NCBI RefSeq assembly: GCF_001485475.2
Contig: NZ_DF976995.1
Span: 1-64,000, forward strand
Length of the DNA: 64,000 nucleotides
Direction: 5' to 3'
Source of the DNA: Tepidanaerobacter syntrophicus
GTDB taxonomy: Bacteria > Bacillota > Thermosediminibacteria > Thermosediminibacterales > Tepidanaerobacteraceae
The notes below the pieces were generated by a model that had not been told where the DNA came from, made no database searches, and worked only from the letters and a program-made list of their open reading frames with translations. The translations under genes were made by a program, and so were the position numbers. Numbering within the stretch: the stretch's first letter is position 1; each line of letters starts with the position of its first letter. Shown here piece by piece: positions 1-8,468 of this stretch.

Positions 1-211
1 CCATTATGCCTTTAAATATTTCTCCTCCCAAGAGAAGCTCTGAAAGAAAATACTCGCCTTTTTCAAACTTATCTCCTACAACAGCCATAGCATCTCTGCA
101 TACATCTAGAAGTTTTTGAGCATCTCCACCTTTTTCAAGATACTCTTTAGCAAGACTTACTGCACCTTCTTCATCCATATCTACTATTTTGTTGAAAAGT
201 TCATCAAGCAC
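1..211 (-). CDS. Corrinoid (B12-binding) methyltransferase protein, 5' part
   Basis: The gene runs leftward off the window edge and only its first 70 codons are present. The translation (LDELFNKIVDMDEEGAVS, then helices ending LSELLLGGEIFKGIM) looks like the N-terminal helical cap domain of MtbC/MttC-type corrinoid proteins. In that family a downstream domain carries the methyl-accepting cobamide for a methyltransferase partner. The GTG start at 209-211 is chosen because a GGGGGAAGG ribosome binding site lies about 5 bases upstream. The cobalamin-ligating His motif would lie outside the window, so subfamily and substrate cannot be told. A good sigma-A promoter lies at 340-368. Confidence 0.7.
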   Translation of the reverse strand, partial: MLDELFNKIVDMDEEGAVSLAKEYLEKGGDAQKLLDVCRDAMAVVGDKFEKGEYFLSELLLGGEIFKGIM

Positions 212-339
212 TTTACCTTCCCCCTTTACAGTTTTTTTGGAACACCCCACAGTAATGAGAAAATTATTGATATTTTCTTCACACCATCCTTTCCTATGCC
301 GATTTAAACCAGTTATAAAACTTTATACTTTCTGACACT

Positions 340-368
340 AGTATATACGAGTATATCGAAATTGTCAA
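340..368 (-). promoter_or_regulatory. Sigma-A promoter of the corrinoid-protein gene
   Basis: Read on the minus strand, TTGACA (363-368) is followed after exactly 17 bases by TATACT (340-345). This is a near-consensus promoter pointing at the gene that starts at 211. The repeated AGTATA around the -10 could be a regulator site, but that is only suggestive. Confidence 0.7.
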
Positions 369-438
369 CTGATTGTGAATTGAATTTCTTTACTTACTCT
401 TTATAAATATTAGTTTTTTGGATATGATTCTATATCTA

Positions 439-480
439 AAAAAATCTCCCTGTCAAAGATTTACAACCGGGAGATTTTTT
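439..480 (-). terminator. Rho-independent terminator of the IclR gene
   Basis: AAAAAATCTCCC (439-450) pairs perfectly with GGGAGATTTTTT (469-480) across an 18-base loop. On the minus strand the stem ends in a run of T, as expected 3' of the gene ending at 504. Confidence 0.8.
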
Positions 481-503
481 TACTGTATTAATTTGTAAAG
501 ATG

Positions 504-1295
504 TTATTTTCTAATATATTTGCGAGGATCTAAACAACCTAATTCTCTAGAAATATCAGCTGCTGCTTTTAATATTAATTGTGAGTAATCTCGGTTTATT
601 TTTTCTAAGTTTATCCGTGTAATCGGCCCTGATATACTCAAACTTGCCACTACATTGCCCGTATAATCAAATATTGGAGATGCCACACACATAACATCAT
701 CCTCTGACTCTCTATTGTCAATGGCATAACCAAGGGCTTTAACTTTATCTAATTGTTTTTTCAAAACATCTATGTCAGTTATAGTATTTTTTGTCTGCTT
801 TGGCAGCCCCCATTTTTGGATAATATAATCAAACTCTTCCTCGGGCAGAAAGGCTGCTTGCGCTTTTCCTGATGCAGTACAATGGACAAAGTTTTTGTCA
901 CCAACCTTGTGGAATGTCTGAAGATTTTCCGTAAAGTTAACTTTGTCAATATATATTATCTGTCCCGCATCGATCATTGTAAGGTAGACTGTTTCACCGG
1001 TTTTCCTTGCAAGGTCCTCCATAAAAGGCCTGGCAACTGTCCTTATATCCATATTTGAGATAAGATTAAATCCTAAATTAAGTATTTTGAAACTAAGTTT
1101 GTACTTTCCGGTTTCAGGATTTTGGGTGACATACCCTTTGTGTTCCAATGTATCAAGAAAGCGATAAACCGTACTTTTATGAAGATTAGTATATTTGCCG
1201 ATTTCAGTTACGCCAAGCTCTTTGCCGCAAGACAGCGCCTCGAGTATCTCTAAAGTGCGAAGACAAGACCTTAGCAGGTTTTTTTCTTTATCCAC
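504..1295 (-). CDS. IclR-family transcriptional regulator (KdgR-like)
   Basis: The 263-residue protein has the IclR architecture. A winged helix-turn-helix lies at about residues 10-60 (LEILEALSCGKELGVTEIGK), followed by a C-terminal effector-binding domain to about residue 255 (with SISGPITRI near its end). The start is GTG at 1293-1295; the nearby upstream ATG is out of frame and the ribosome binding site is weak. The gene is divergent from kduD-kduI across about 290 bases, and IclR members such as KdgR control 2-keto-3-deoxygluconate genes. The most likely role is local control of uronate catabolism through the palindromes at 1477-1493 and 1522-1544. The effector is inferred, not shown. 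Confidence 0.85.
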   Translation of the reverse strand: MDKEKNLLRSCLRTLEILEALSCGKELGVTEIGKYTNLHKSTVYRFLDTLEHKGYVTQNPETGKYKLSFKILNLGFNLISNMDIRTVARPFMEDLARKTGETVYLTMIDAGQIIYIDKVNFTENLQTFHKVGDKNFVHCTASGKAQAAFLPEEEFDYIIQKWGLPKQTKNTITDIDVLKKQLDKVKALGYAIDNRESEDDVMCVASPIFDYTGNVVASLSISGPITRINLEKINRDYSQLILKAAADISRELGCLDPRKYIRK

Positions 1296-1476
1296 AATAT
1301 CACATCCATAAAGTCTAATTTATTATTTATATGTTACTTGTTCATATAAATCGTGTCAACTTTTTGTCTAATTCAGTTCAATACACAAAAAAGCGCAAGA
1401 TGTTCAATCGAATATTTATATTACAGGCAGGATTCCTGATGTTTGTGTAGAATAGTATAAGTAAAAGCAAAACATC

Positions 1477-1493
1477 GTTTTATTCAATAAAAC
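1477..1493. promoter_or_regulatory. Perfect 17-base palindrome, candidate IclR operator
   Basis: GTTTTATT-C-AATAAAAC is a perfect inverted repeat with 8-base arms in the intergenic region between the IclR gene and kduD. Its position and size suit an IclR-family dimer. It lies upstream of a second palindrome at 1522-1544. Confidence 0.45.
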
Positions 1494-1521
1494 AACATGA
1501 GAACATTTTTACTTACTGAAA

Positions 1522-1544
1522 TATTCTATTTAAATAATAGAATA
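1522..1544. promoter_or_regulatory. Perfect inverted repeat close to kduD, candidate operator
   Basis: TATTCTATT and AATAGAATA form perfect 9-base arms around TAAAT, ending 45 bases before the kduD start. It could be a second operator or an RNA hairpin in the leader. The sequence alone cannot separate these. Confidence 0.4.
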
Positions 1545-1589
1545 AAAATACAGTAAAGTCAAATGTTCCGCAAAGCAGGAGGCATTCAA

Positions 1590-2348
1590 ATGATACTGGA
1601 AAAATTTGCTTTATCGGGAAAGACGGCCATAGTAACCGGCGCCAGGACGGGGTTAGGCAAAGGAATGGCTGTAGGACTTGCGGAAGCCGGAGCAGACCTG
1701 GTGATTGTAAACCGATCGCCGATGCTGGAGACCGAGGAAGAGATTAGAAAATTAGGCAGAAGATGCCTGCCTATTGAAGCTGATCTTTCGAATACAAATG
1801 TAATACCGGAAATAGTCAAAAGAACGTTGGATGAATTCGGCAAGATAGACATATTAGTGAATAATGCCGGCATAATACGTCGAGCTCCTTCTATTGAATT
1901 TACAGAAAAAGACTGGGACGATGTAATAAATGTGAATCTTAAGGCGGTTTTTTTCTTCAGTCAAGCCGTTGCAAGAGAAATGATAAAAAATAATGGAGGT
2001 AAGATAATCAACATTGCTTCAATGCTCTCATTTCAAGGGGGCATACTGGTGCCGTCTTATGCTGCCAGCAAAGGGGGAGTTGCTTCTTTGACAAAAACAT
2101 TGGCAAATGAGTGGGCTAAATATAACATAAATGTAAATGCCATTGCACCGGGTTATATGGCCACCAACAATACTGAACCTCTTAGAAAAGATGATGAGAG
2201 AAATAAGTCTATTCTTGACAGAATACCGGAAGGAAGATGGGGACTTCCCGAAGATTTAAAAGGAGCTGTGGTTTACCTTGCCTCGGAAGCGTCAGACTAC
2301 GTAACCGGACACATATTGTGTGTAGACGGAGGATGGCTGGCAAGATAA
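1590..2348 (+). CDS. kduD: 2-dehydro-3-deoxy-D-gluconate 5-dehydrogenase (SDR family)
   Basis: KduD reduces 2,5-diketo-3-deoxygluconate to 2-keto-3-deoxygluconate in pectin/uronate breakdown. The protein is a classical short-chain dehydrogenase: TGARTGLGKGMA nucleotide-binding motif near the N-terminus, NNAG in the middle, catalytic Ser before a YAASK motif. The opening ILEKFALSGKTAIVTG is typical of KduD. An in-frame ATG exists at 1563, but AGGAGG at 1577-1582 sits 7 bases before the ATG at 1590, so the start is placed there (252 residues). kduI follows after 26 bases, which supports the assignment over a generic SDR. Confidence 0.88.
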   Translation: MILEKFALSGKTAIVTGARTGLGKGMAVGLAEAGADLVIVNRSPMLETEEEIRKLGRRCLPIEADLSNTNVIPEIVKRTLDEFGKIDILVNNAGIIRRAPSIEFTEKDWDDVINVNLKAVFFFSQAVAREMIKNNGGKIINIASMLSFQGGILVPSYAASKGGVASLTKTLANEWAKYNINVNAIAPGYMATNNTEPLRKDDERNKSILDRIPEGRWGLPEDLKGAVVYLASEASDYVTGHILCVDGGWLAR

Positions 2349-2374
2349 TAAAATTATATTGGAGGTCTTATTAA

Positions 2375-3208
2375 ATGTTTGATGTTAGATACGCTTCAAG
2401 TAACAAAGATGCAAGAAGTTATGATACTGCAAGGCTTAGAGAGGAGTATCATATTAGCGGGCTTTTTAAGAAAGATGAAATTAGATTAGTATATTCTCAT
2501 TTTGACAGGATAATTGCAGGTTCAGTTTGTCCTGCCGAAAGAGAGTTAAAGCTAGAAGCAGGAAAAGAAATAGGAGCAGAATACTTTCTTGAAAGAAGAG
2601 AGCTTGGAGTCATTAATATTGGAGAAAAAGGTGTTGTTTCTCTTGATGGAAAAGATTATGAGATGGAACCGAGAGATGGACTTTATGTAGGCAAGGGAAC
2701 AAAAGATATAGTTTTTAAGTCAATAGATAAAAATAAACCTGCAAAGTTCTATATAAATTCTGCGCCGGCACATAAAACATACCCAACAGTTAAAATAAAT
2801 ATTAGCAAGGCAAATCCAGTTACGCTAGGTTCGAAAGAGGAGCTAAACGAACGAACCATATATCAGTACATACATCCGAATGTGTGTAATTCCTGCCAGC
2901 TGTCTATGGGCATGACAATGCTTAAAGAGGGTAGCGTGTGGAATACAATGCCTTGCCATACACATGATCGCAGAATGGAAGTATACCTTTATTTTGATAT
3001 GACCGATGATGCATTGGTATTTCATATGATGGGAGAACCTCATGAAACCAGACACATTATAATGAGAAATGAAGAAGCCGTAATTTCACCACCTTGGTCT
3101 ATTCATTCAGGCGTCGGAACCCAAAAGTATACTTTCATATGGGGGATGGTAGGCGAAAATCAAGCTTTTGATGATATGGACCACATAGATAATAAAGATT
3201 TAATATAA
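2375..3208 (+). CDS. kduI: 5-dehydro-4-deoxy-D-glucuronate isomerase
   Basis: KduI converts 5-keto-4-deoxyuronate, released from unsaturated uronates, to 2,5-diketo-3-deoxygluconate, the substrate of KduD next door. The length of 277 residues is usual for the cupin-fold KduI family. The [18 protein letters not shown] segment supplies the zinc-ligand His-x-His and Glu, and the later PPWSIHSG supplies the third His. GGAGG lies 10 bases before the ATG. It forms an operon with kduD and ends at a strong terminator. Confidence 0.93.
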   Translation: MFDVRYASSNKDARSYDTARLREEYHISGLFKKDEIRLVYSHFDRIIAGSVCPAERELKLEAGKEIGAEYFLERRELGVINIGEKGVVSLDGKDYEMEPRDGLYVGKGTKDIVFKSIDKNKPAKFYINSAPAHKTYPTVKINISKANPVTLGSKEELNERTIYQYIHPNVCNSCQLSMGMTMLKEGSVWNTMPCHTHDRRMEVYLYFDMTDDALVFHMMGEPHETRHIIMRNEEAVISPPWSIHSGVGTQKYTFIWGMVGENQAFDDMDHIDNKDLI

Positions 3209-3247
3209 TATTCTGAGCTAAAATAAATGCATAAGAAATAGAAATTG

Positions 3248-3281
3248 GCACCCGTTTACAGGTTAAGCGGGTGCTTTTTTC
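3248..3281 (+). terminator. Terminator after kduDI
   Basis: GCACCCG (3248-3254) pairs with CGGGTGC (3268-3274), followed by six T. It closes the kduD-kduI unit. Confidence 0.85.
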
Positions 3282-3442
3282 GTAAAAGCATTTTCCTGTA
3301 TTTATAGTAACTAATCATTTTGCTTAAAATAACGATAAGCTAATTATTAAACATGAGCATTTTGTCCATATGCAGTTGTTAGAAACTTTGATATTGTATT
3401 ATTATACTTATACATAAAATACTAAAGAATGCAGGTGCTTTT

Positions 3443-4597
3443 ATGAAAGTAATTATAGCTCCCGATTCATTCAAAGGAAGTCTAAGTTCCATACAAGCAG
3501 CTGAAGCAATAGAACGCGGAATAAAAAAGGCGGCTTTAGCCTACAGCGAGAATGTAGAAGTTGCAAAAGTGCCAATGGCAGATGGAGGAGAAGGCACGGT
3601 AGAAGCTATTATAAGTGCGGTAGGAGGTAAAATAATTCCTACAAAAGCCTTAGACCCTCTTGGAAGACCCATAGATTCTTTTTTTGGCGTATTACCTGAT
3701 AATACAGCGGTTATTGAAATGGCAGCGGCATCAGGACTTAACTTTTTAAAAGAGGAAGAACGCAATCCTTTAAAAACTACAAGCTACGGCACCGGCCAAT
3801 TGATAAAAGCGGCACTGGATATGGGCTGCGAAAATATAATAATTGGTATTGGAGGCAGCGCCACAAATGACGGCGGAGTAGGGATGGCTCAGGCCATTGG
3901 AGTAGAGTTCTTGGATAAAGAAGGCAAACAAATAGGTTTTGGAGGCGGAGAGCTATCTAAAATCTATAAAATTGATATTTCTAATCTGGATGGCAGGGTA
4001 AAGAATGCAAAATTCACTATTGCCTCAGATGTAAAAAACCCGTTATGCGGTCCTGAAGGAGCTTCTGCTATCTATGGCCCGCAAAAAGGCGCAACACCTG
4101 AAATGATAGAAATCCTTGACAAAAACCTCGATCATCTTGCAAAAATAATAAAAAGAGATCTTGGCAAGGATATAAAAGACTTGCCGGGAGCAGGAGCTGC
4201 AGGGGGCTTGGGAGCAGCTTTGATGGCGTTTTTAGATGCACAACTAAGACCCGGGATAGAAATTGTAATGGAGCTTTCAAATTTTAAGGAAAAAGTAAAA
4301 GATGCAAATATTATTTTTACAGGCGAAGGTTCTACCGACTATCAAACAAAATTTGGCAAAGTTCCCTTTGGAGTAGCGCAAGTGGCAAAAGAATATAATA
4401 AGCCGGTAATATGTGTTTCCGGCTCTCTCCTTGAAGGTTATGAGCAATTATATGAATATGGGATTTCAGCGATGTTCAGTATAGTGAACAAACCAATGGA
4501 CCTTAAGGAAGCAATGGAAAGGGGGGAGGAATTACTGTATAAGACATCAGAGAATTTGTTCAGATTGTTATTTGTTGGGCTTGGGTTAGGACGATAG
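3443..4597 (+). CDS. glxK: Glycerate 2-kinase (GlxK/GarK type)
   Basis: The enzyme phosphorylates D-glycerate to 2-phosphoglycerate with ATP, feeding glycolysis. The 384-residue protein shows the family opening IIAPDSFKGSLSS, then DGGEGTVEA, GIGGSATNDGGVGMAQA and GPQKGATPEMIE, all hallmarks of this kinase family. It lies between uronate genes and a D-2-hydroxyacid dehydrogenase, so tartronate semialdehyde or hydroxypyruvate is probably reduced to glycerate and then phosphorylated. The final few residues (FVGLGLGR) look low in conservation. Related GarK enzymes cannot be separated from GlxK by sequence alone. Confidence 0.92.
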   Translation: MKVIIAPDSFKGSLSSIQAAEAIERGIKKAALAYSENVEVAKVPMADGGEGTVEAIISAVGGKIIPTKALDPLGRPIDSFFGVLPDNTAVIEMAAASGLNFLKEEERNPLKTTSYGTGQLIKAALDMGCENIIIGIGGSATNDGGVGMAQAIGVEFLDKEGKQIGFGGGELSKIYKIDISNLDGRVKNAKFTIASDVKNPLCGPEGASAIYGPQKGATPEMIEILDKNLDHLAKIIKRDLGKDIKDLPGAGAAGGLGAALMAFLDAQLRPGIEIVMELSNFKEKVKDANIIFTGEGSTDYQTKFGKVPFGVAQVAKEYNKPVICVSGSLLEGYEQLYEYGISAMFSIVNKPMDLKEAMERGEELLYKTSENLFRLLFVGLGLGR

Positions 4598-4727
4598 ATA
4601 CGAGATTAACTGTTTACAGAATTAGTTTATATCTATTTTATATAACTTCTCAAGATTTTGCATAGTCTGGTCTATATTAAATTTTCATTTAAGTTTACAG
4701 AACGATATATTATACGAGGAGGATAAG

Positions 4728-5684
4728 ATGAAAATAGTAGTTTTAGATGGATATACGTTAAACCCTGGTGATTTATCATGGGAAGATCTTAAAAAGTTAG
4801 GTGACTTAACAGTATATGATCGGACACCCAACGATAAAATCATAGAAAGAATAGGTAATGCAGAAATAGTATTTACAAATAAAGTGCCGATAACAAGAGA
4901 AGTTTTAGAAAAAACAAATATTAAATATATTGGAGTTCTTGCTACAGGTTATGATGTAGTTGATATTAATGCCGCAAAAGAAAAAGGTATACCAGTTACT
5001 AATATACCAACATACGGGACAGCATCAGTAGCTCAGATGGTATTTGCACATATATTGGAGATATGTCACCATGTGGCCGCGCATAGCGAAGCTGTTAAAG
5101 CCGGAGAGTGGACCAATAATCCGGATTGGTGTTTTTGGAAATATCCCCTCATTGAACTAGCGGATAAAAACATGGGTGTAATTGGGTATGGAAGAATAGG
5201 GCAAGCGGTAGGAAAAATAGCTCAAGCATTTGGTATGAAAGTACTTGCGTATGATAAATATCAAAATAAAGATCTTGAGTCCGAAACCATGAAGTATGTT
5301 GACTTAGATGAACTTCTTAAAAATTCAGATGTAATAAGTTTACACTGTCCACTAACAGAAGAAAACAAAGGTATAATAAATAAGAGTACAATAGCCAAGA
5401 TGAAAGACAGCGTGATTATAATAAACACAGCGAGAGGTCAGCTTATAGTTGAAGAAGATTTAGCAGAAGCATTAAATCAAGGCAAGGTATATGCTGCAGG
5501 GTTAGATGTTGTATCAAAAGAGCCTATCGAAGAAGATAATCCCCTGCTTAAAGCAAAGAATATATTTATCACGCCGCATATTGCTTGGGCGCCAAAAGAA
5601 TCACGCCAGAGATTAATGGATATTGCAGTAGAGAACTTAAGAGCTTTCTTGGAAGGTCGGCCTGTTAATGTAGTAAATAAATAA
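4728..5684 (+). CDS. D-2-hydroxyacid dehydrogenase (glycerate/hydroxypyruvate reductase-like)
   Basis: This NAD(P)-dependent oxidoreductase has 318 residues, close to the usual family length. The Rossmann motif GYGRIG is at 153-158 and the catalytic triad is Arg236 (INTARGQL), Glu265 (SKEPIEED) and His284 (ITPHIAW). Residues around the substrate loop (VLATGYDVVD, GTASVAQMVFAH) match glycerate dehydrogenase / hydroxypyruvate reductase relatives. GAGGAGG precedes the ATG closely. Its place between glycerate kinase and a CdaR regulator suggests it supplies glycerate. Exact substrate and cofactor choice are inference. Confidence 0.85.
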   Translation: MKIVVLDGYTLNPGDLSWEDLKKLGDLTVYDRTPNDKIIERIGNAEIVFTNKVPITREVLEKTNIKYIGVLATGYDVVDINAAKEKGIPVTNIPTYGTASVAQMVFAHILEICHHVAAHSEAVKAGEWTNNPDWCFWKYPLIELADKNMGVIGYGRIGQAVGKIAQAFGMKVLAYDKYQNKDLESETMKYVDLDELLKNSDVISLHCPLTEENKGIINKSTIAKMKDSVIIINTARGQLIVEEDLAEALNQGKVYAAGLDVVSKEPIEEDNPLLKAKNIFITPHIAWAPKESRQRLMDIAVENLRAFLEGRPVNVVNK

Positions 5685-5787
5685 GATGATTAAACGAAAT
5701 AGGAAAACTTGAAATAAATAAAGAGGATAATTAAATGTAGGTAGAGAATAATATTAATAGAATAGTTGAGGCTGGGAGGGTATTATT

Positions 5788-6975
5788 TTGGAAATAACCC
5801 ATGAATATGCCCAGAGCATAGTTGAAAAAACTAAAGATCTACTTGGTAAAAATATAAATATTATGAACAGTTTGGGCATAATTGTGGGAAGTGGAGATAA
5901 ATCCCGAATAGATACCTACCATGAAGGCGCGGCAGAAGTTATAAAAACAGGGAAAAGTATGGAAATAACGTCTGAGCAAGCTGAAAAACTGGAAGGTGTA
6001 AAACCGGGCGTTAACCTTCCGGTTTACCTTAATGATAGAATCGTAGGAGTTGTTGGAATTACCGGGGAACCTGATGAAGTAAGGCCGTTTGGACAACTGC
6101 TAAAAATTTCAGTTGAAACAATGCTAAATCAAATATTTTTATCAGAACAGCTTCGTATGGAACAAAACGCAAAGGAACTTTACGTAAACGACATCATAAA
6201 CGGCAACATTCAAGACATAAATGCGTTTTTGACTAAAGGACAAGTTTTCGGTTTTGACATGACTATTTATCGGATCGCACTTGCAGTAAAGATAAAAGAA
6301 AGCATTAATACAGGACACAAAAAGTTGGCATCTCAAGAAATACAAGAAAAAATACTTGCTTGCATAAAAAACGTTTTTAACAATCCCCAGCATATGGTAA
6401 GCCACAATGGCAGCAATAATTATATCGTCCTTTATGCGACTGATGAAACAGACCCTGAATTTATAAAGGAAGAGCTTAGTAAAACCGCAGAAATTTTAAA
6501 ACGCAACCTTAGCAAATATTCGGCCACGTTTTCTATTGGAGTGGGCTCGTACTATCCGGGCCTTTCCGGAATACGTAAATCATATAAAGAGGCGGTGAAA
6601 GCACTTCAATTACAAGAAAAAATTTTAAAAGGTTCTCAAACGCTCCCGGAACTCATTTTTGCATCAGATATTGCCCTTGAAATGATGCTTTCAGCTGTGC
6701 CCGAAGAAATTATAGATACATATATTGACCAGGTAGTTTCTAAAGGCGAGGCTAAGACTTTTTTAAAAGATACGAAGTTGACTACGACTTTAAAAACCTA
6801 TTTTTCATCTAATTTAAATATCTCTAAAACAGCTAAAACCCTCAATGTTACACGAAATACGGTAAGCTCAAGACTTGAAAAAATAAAAGAGCTTACCGGT
6901 CTTGACCCGTCTGATTTCAATGACGCTTTAAAGCTGGATGTCTTGCTTAGAGCGGTTTATATAAAAGAAATATAG
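5788..6975 (+). CDS. CdaR-type sugar diacid regulator
   Basis: The 395-residue protein has an N-terminal sugar-diacid recognition domain (about 1-130), a middle region and a C-terminal PucR/CdaR helix-turn-helix (about 335-390, NISKTAKTLNVTRNTVSSRL). Proteins of this build, such as E. coli CdaR, activate glucarate, galactarate and glycerate genes. The start is TTG at 5788 because GGGAGGG lies 7 bases upstream and no better start exists. It sits directly after the glycerate kinase and reductase genes and probably controls them. The inducer may be glycerate or a sugar diacid. Confidence 0.88.
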   Translation: MEITHEYAQSIVEKTKDLLGKNINIMNSLGIIVGSGDKSRIDTYHEGAAEVIKTGKSMEITSEQAEKLEGVKPGVNLPVYLNDRIVGVVGITGEPDEVRPFGQLLKISVETMLNQIFLSEQLRMEQNAKELYVNDIINGNIQDINAFLTKGQVFGFDMTIYRIALAVKIKESINTGHKKLASQEIQEKILACIKNVFNNPQHMVSHNGSNNYIVLYATDETDPEFIKEELSKTAEILKRNLSKYSATFSIGVGSYYPGLSGIRKSYKEAVKALQLQEKILKGSQTLPELIFASDIALEMMLSAVPEEIIDTYIDQVVSKGEAKTFLKDTKLTTTLKTYFSSNLNISKTAKTLNVTRNTVSSRLEKIKELTGLDPSDFNDALKLDVLLRAVYIKEI

Positions 6976-7010
6976 CTTGAAGCAATTCTAAATCTTTTGT
7001 CCAAAATAAC

Positions 7011-7060
7011 AAACCAGCTCCACTCAATATCTTTTGAGGCAGGGGCTGGTTTTTATTTTT
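7011..7060 (+). terminator. Terminator after the CdaR-type gene
   Basis: AACCAGC and GCTGGTT form the outer stem, with CTCAA/TTGAG-type pairing inside, followed by a T-rich tract (TTTTTATTTTTTT). It separates the glycerate genes from the BMP transporter. The rest of the 6976-7277 gap holds a TTGACA at about 7210 with no convincing -10 at the right distance, and no recognisable riboswitch. Confidence 0.75.
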
Positions 7061-7277
7061 TTAGCAAGAAGGATTTTTCGTTTTGAGGTTGAATTATTCA
7101 AGTGCAGGATACATTTTGTTGAGTCACAATTTATTACGGTGCCAAGTAAAATTATGCTGCCTAAAGTCAATTTCTACATTAAATGCAAAAACTAAGGAAT
7201 TGTAGCAGTTGACAAGAAGAACTAATCAGATAAAGTTATAGTTATGAAGTGAATGAAAGTAAAAAAGGAGGGTCATT

Positions 7278-8333
7278 ATGAAAAAAATTCTTGCTTTGTT
7301 GTTAACGATTGTTATGATGGTTGGTTTGCTGACCGGATGCGGCGGTGGAGGCGGCGGCACATCTGAAAGCAAAACACCTGCGGAGGACGAACAGGCTCCA
7401 AAGAAAAAGATAGCTCTTTTATGTGATGTGGCAGGTACTCAGGTTTTTGTTTTAAGCATGATAAATGGATTAAAGGATAGTGCTCAAGAATACGGATTTG
7501 AGCCTATTGTTACCGAATGCGCCGATGCTGCGGCATTTGAAGACAATGCACGCGCCTTAATTGAAGAAGGCGTGGATCTAATTATCGGCGGCGGCTGGCA
7601 GGCCGGGGATGCTATCAATAAGGTGGCTACGGAATTTCCGGATGCTGCAGACTATGCATTAATAGATGCTGAAGTAGAAGCAGAGAACGTCAAATGCATC
7701 TCTTATAGAGAGCAAGAAGGCGCATATCTTGTAGGCATGATTGCAGCTTATGTTACAGATGAGAATGACAAATTGTTCGGCTCGATACATGTTAACCAGG
7801 GAGCAGGTTCATGGAAGTGGCGCTATGGTTATATGGAAGGCGTAAAGGCCATTAAGCCCGATGCAAAATTTATCTTTAATTACACGGGAAACTTTAACGA
7901 TCCGGCAAAAGCAAAGGAATTTGCTATTCAGCAGTATGAACAAGGCTGTAAGTTTATCAACGGAGCCTCGGCAGGCGGAGACAAGGGGATTTTTGAAGCG
8001 GCAAAAGAAAAGGGATTTTATACCTCGGGTCAAGATGTTGATTTAACAACCCCTGACAATCCCTATATCGTAACATCTCAGATAAAAGACACATATGCTA
8101 CCGTAAAATATCTTGTGCAAAAATATATGACAGAAGAGTGGACAACAGACAATGAAACCTGGGGTGTAAAAGAAGGCACAATTGGAGCTGTCCATGTAAC
8201 TCACGAAGGTAAGGGTCCTATACCTGAAAGCTTAACAGCTGAAGAGCTTAACAAAGTAAAACAGGCTGCTGAGGATATAAAAACAGGCAAGCTGGATTTG
8301 GCAAATATGCCTGCTGAAGAGGATTATAAGTAG
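7278..8333 (+). CDS. BMP-family substrate-binding lipoprotein of an ABC importer
   Basis: The 351-residue exported lipoprotein has a signal peptide with lipobox LLTGC followed by a glycine-rich linker (GCGGGGGG). The mature part starts KKKIALLCDVAGT and belongs to the Bmp/PnrA periplasmic-binding family, which binds nucleosides and some related ligands. GGAGGG precedes the ATG. It is followed by the double-domain ATPase and two permeases typical of this importer class. A strong intergenic hairpin after the gene probably raises its expression relative to the membrane parts. The ligand is not determinable here; purine nucleoside is the default for the family. Confidence 0.9.
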   Translation: MKKILALLLTIVMMVGLLTGCGGGGGGTSESKTPAEDEQAPKKKIALLCDVAGTQVFVLSMINGLKDSAQEYGFEPIVTECADAAAFEDNARALIEEGVDLIIGGGWQAGDAINKVATEFPDAADYALIDAEVEAENVKCISYREQEGAYLVGMIAAYVTDENDKLFGSIHVNQGAGSWKWRYGYMEGVKAIKPDAKFIFNYTGNFNDPAKAKEFAIQQYEQGCKFINGASAGGDKGIFEAAKEKGFYTSGQDVDLTTPDNPYIVTSQIKDTYATVKYLVQKYMTEEWTTDNETWGVKEGTIGAVHVTHEGKGPIPESLTAEELNKVKQAAEDIKTGKLDLANMPAEEDYK

Positions 8334-8353
8334 ATATGGTTTTATAGTATTAA

Positions 8354-8383
8354 TTAATAGGGGCGGCTTGCCGCCTCTATTAA
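8354..8383 (+). other. Stable hairpin between binding-protein and ATPase genes
   Basis: GGCGGC (8362-8367) and GCCGCC (8370-8375) form a GC-rich stem extended on both sides to about 14 pairs, with a two-base apex. No T-run follows directly, so it looks like an mRNA-stabilising or partial-termination element and not a full terminator. Confidence 0.6.
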
Positions 8384-8468
8384 GAACTTTGGGCCGTTTT
8401 TGAAATAAACCTAGGATTGTTTTCAAAGACCTCCTTGGAAGTTTTATAGATTATAGGGGTGCATTGAG

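Noticed and set aside
116-307. 63-codon plus-strand frame near the left edge
   Set aside because: It lies opposite the corrinoid-protein gene and its promoter region, has no ribosome binding site, and its composition (Phe/Tyr/His-rich) is that of an antisense shadow.
3380-3425. Promoter before glycerate kinase
   Set aside because: TTGTTA and TTATTA are 17 bases apart but match consensus poorly, and AT-rich alternatives are equally good.
7061-7277. Purine or other riboswitch before the BMP importer
   Set aside because: The region was read for conserved purine, B12 and TPP elements; none was recognisable. Only a TTGACA without a good -10 is seen.
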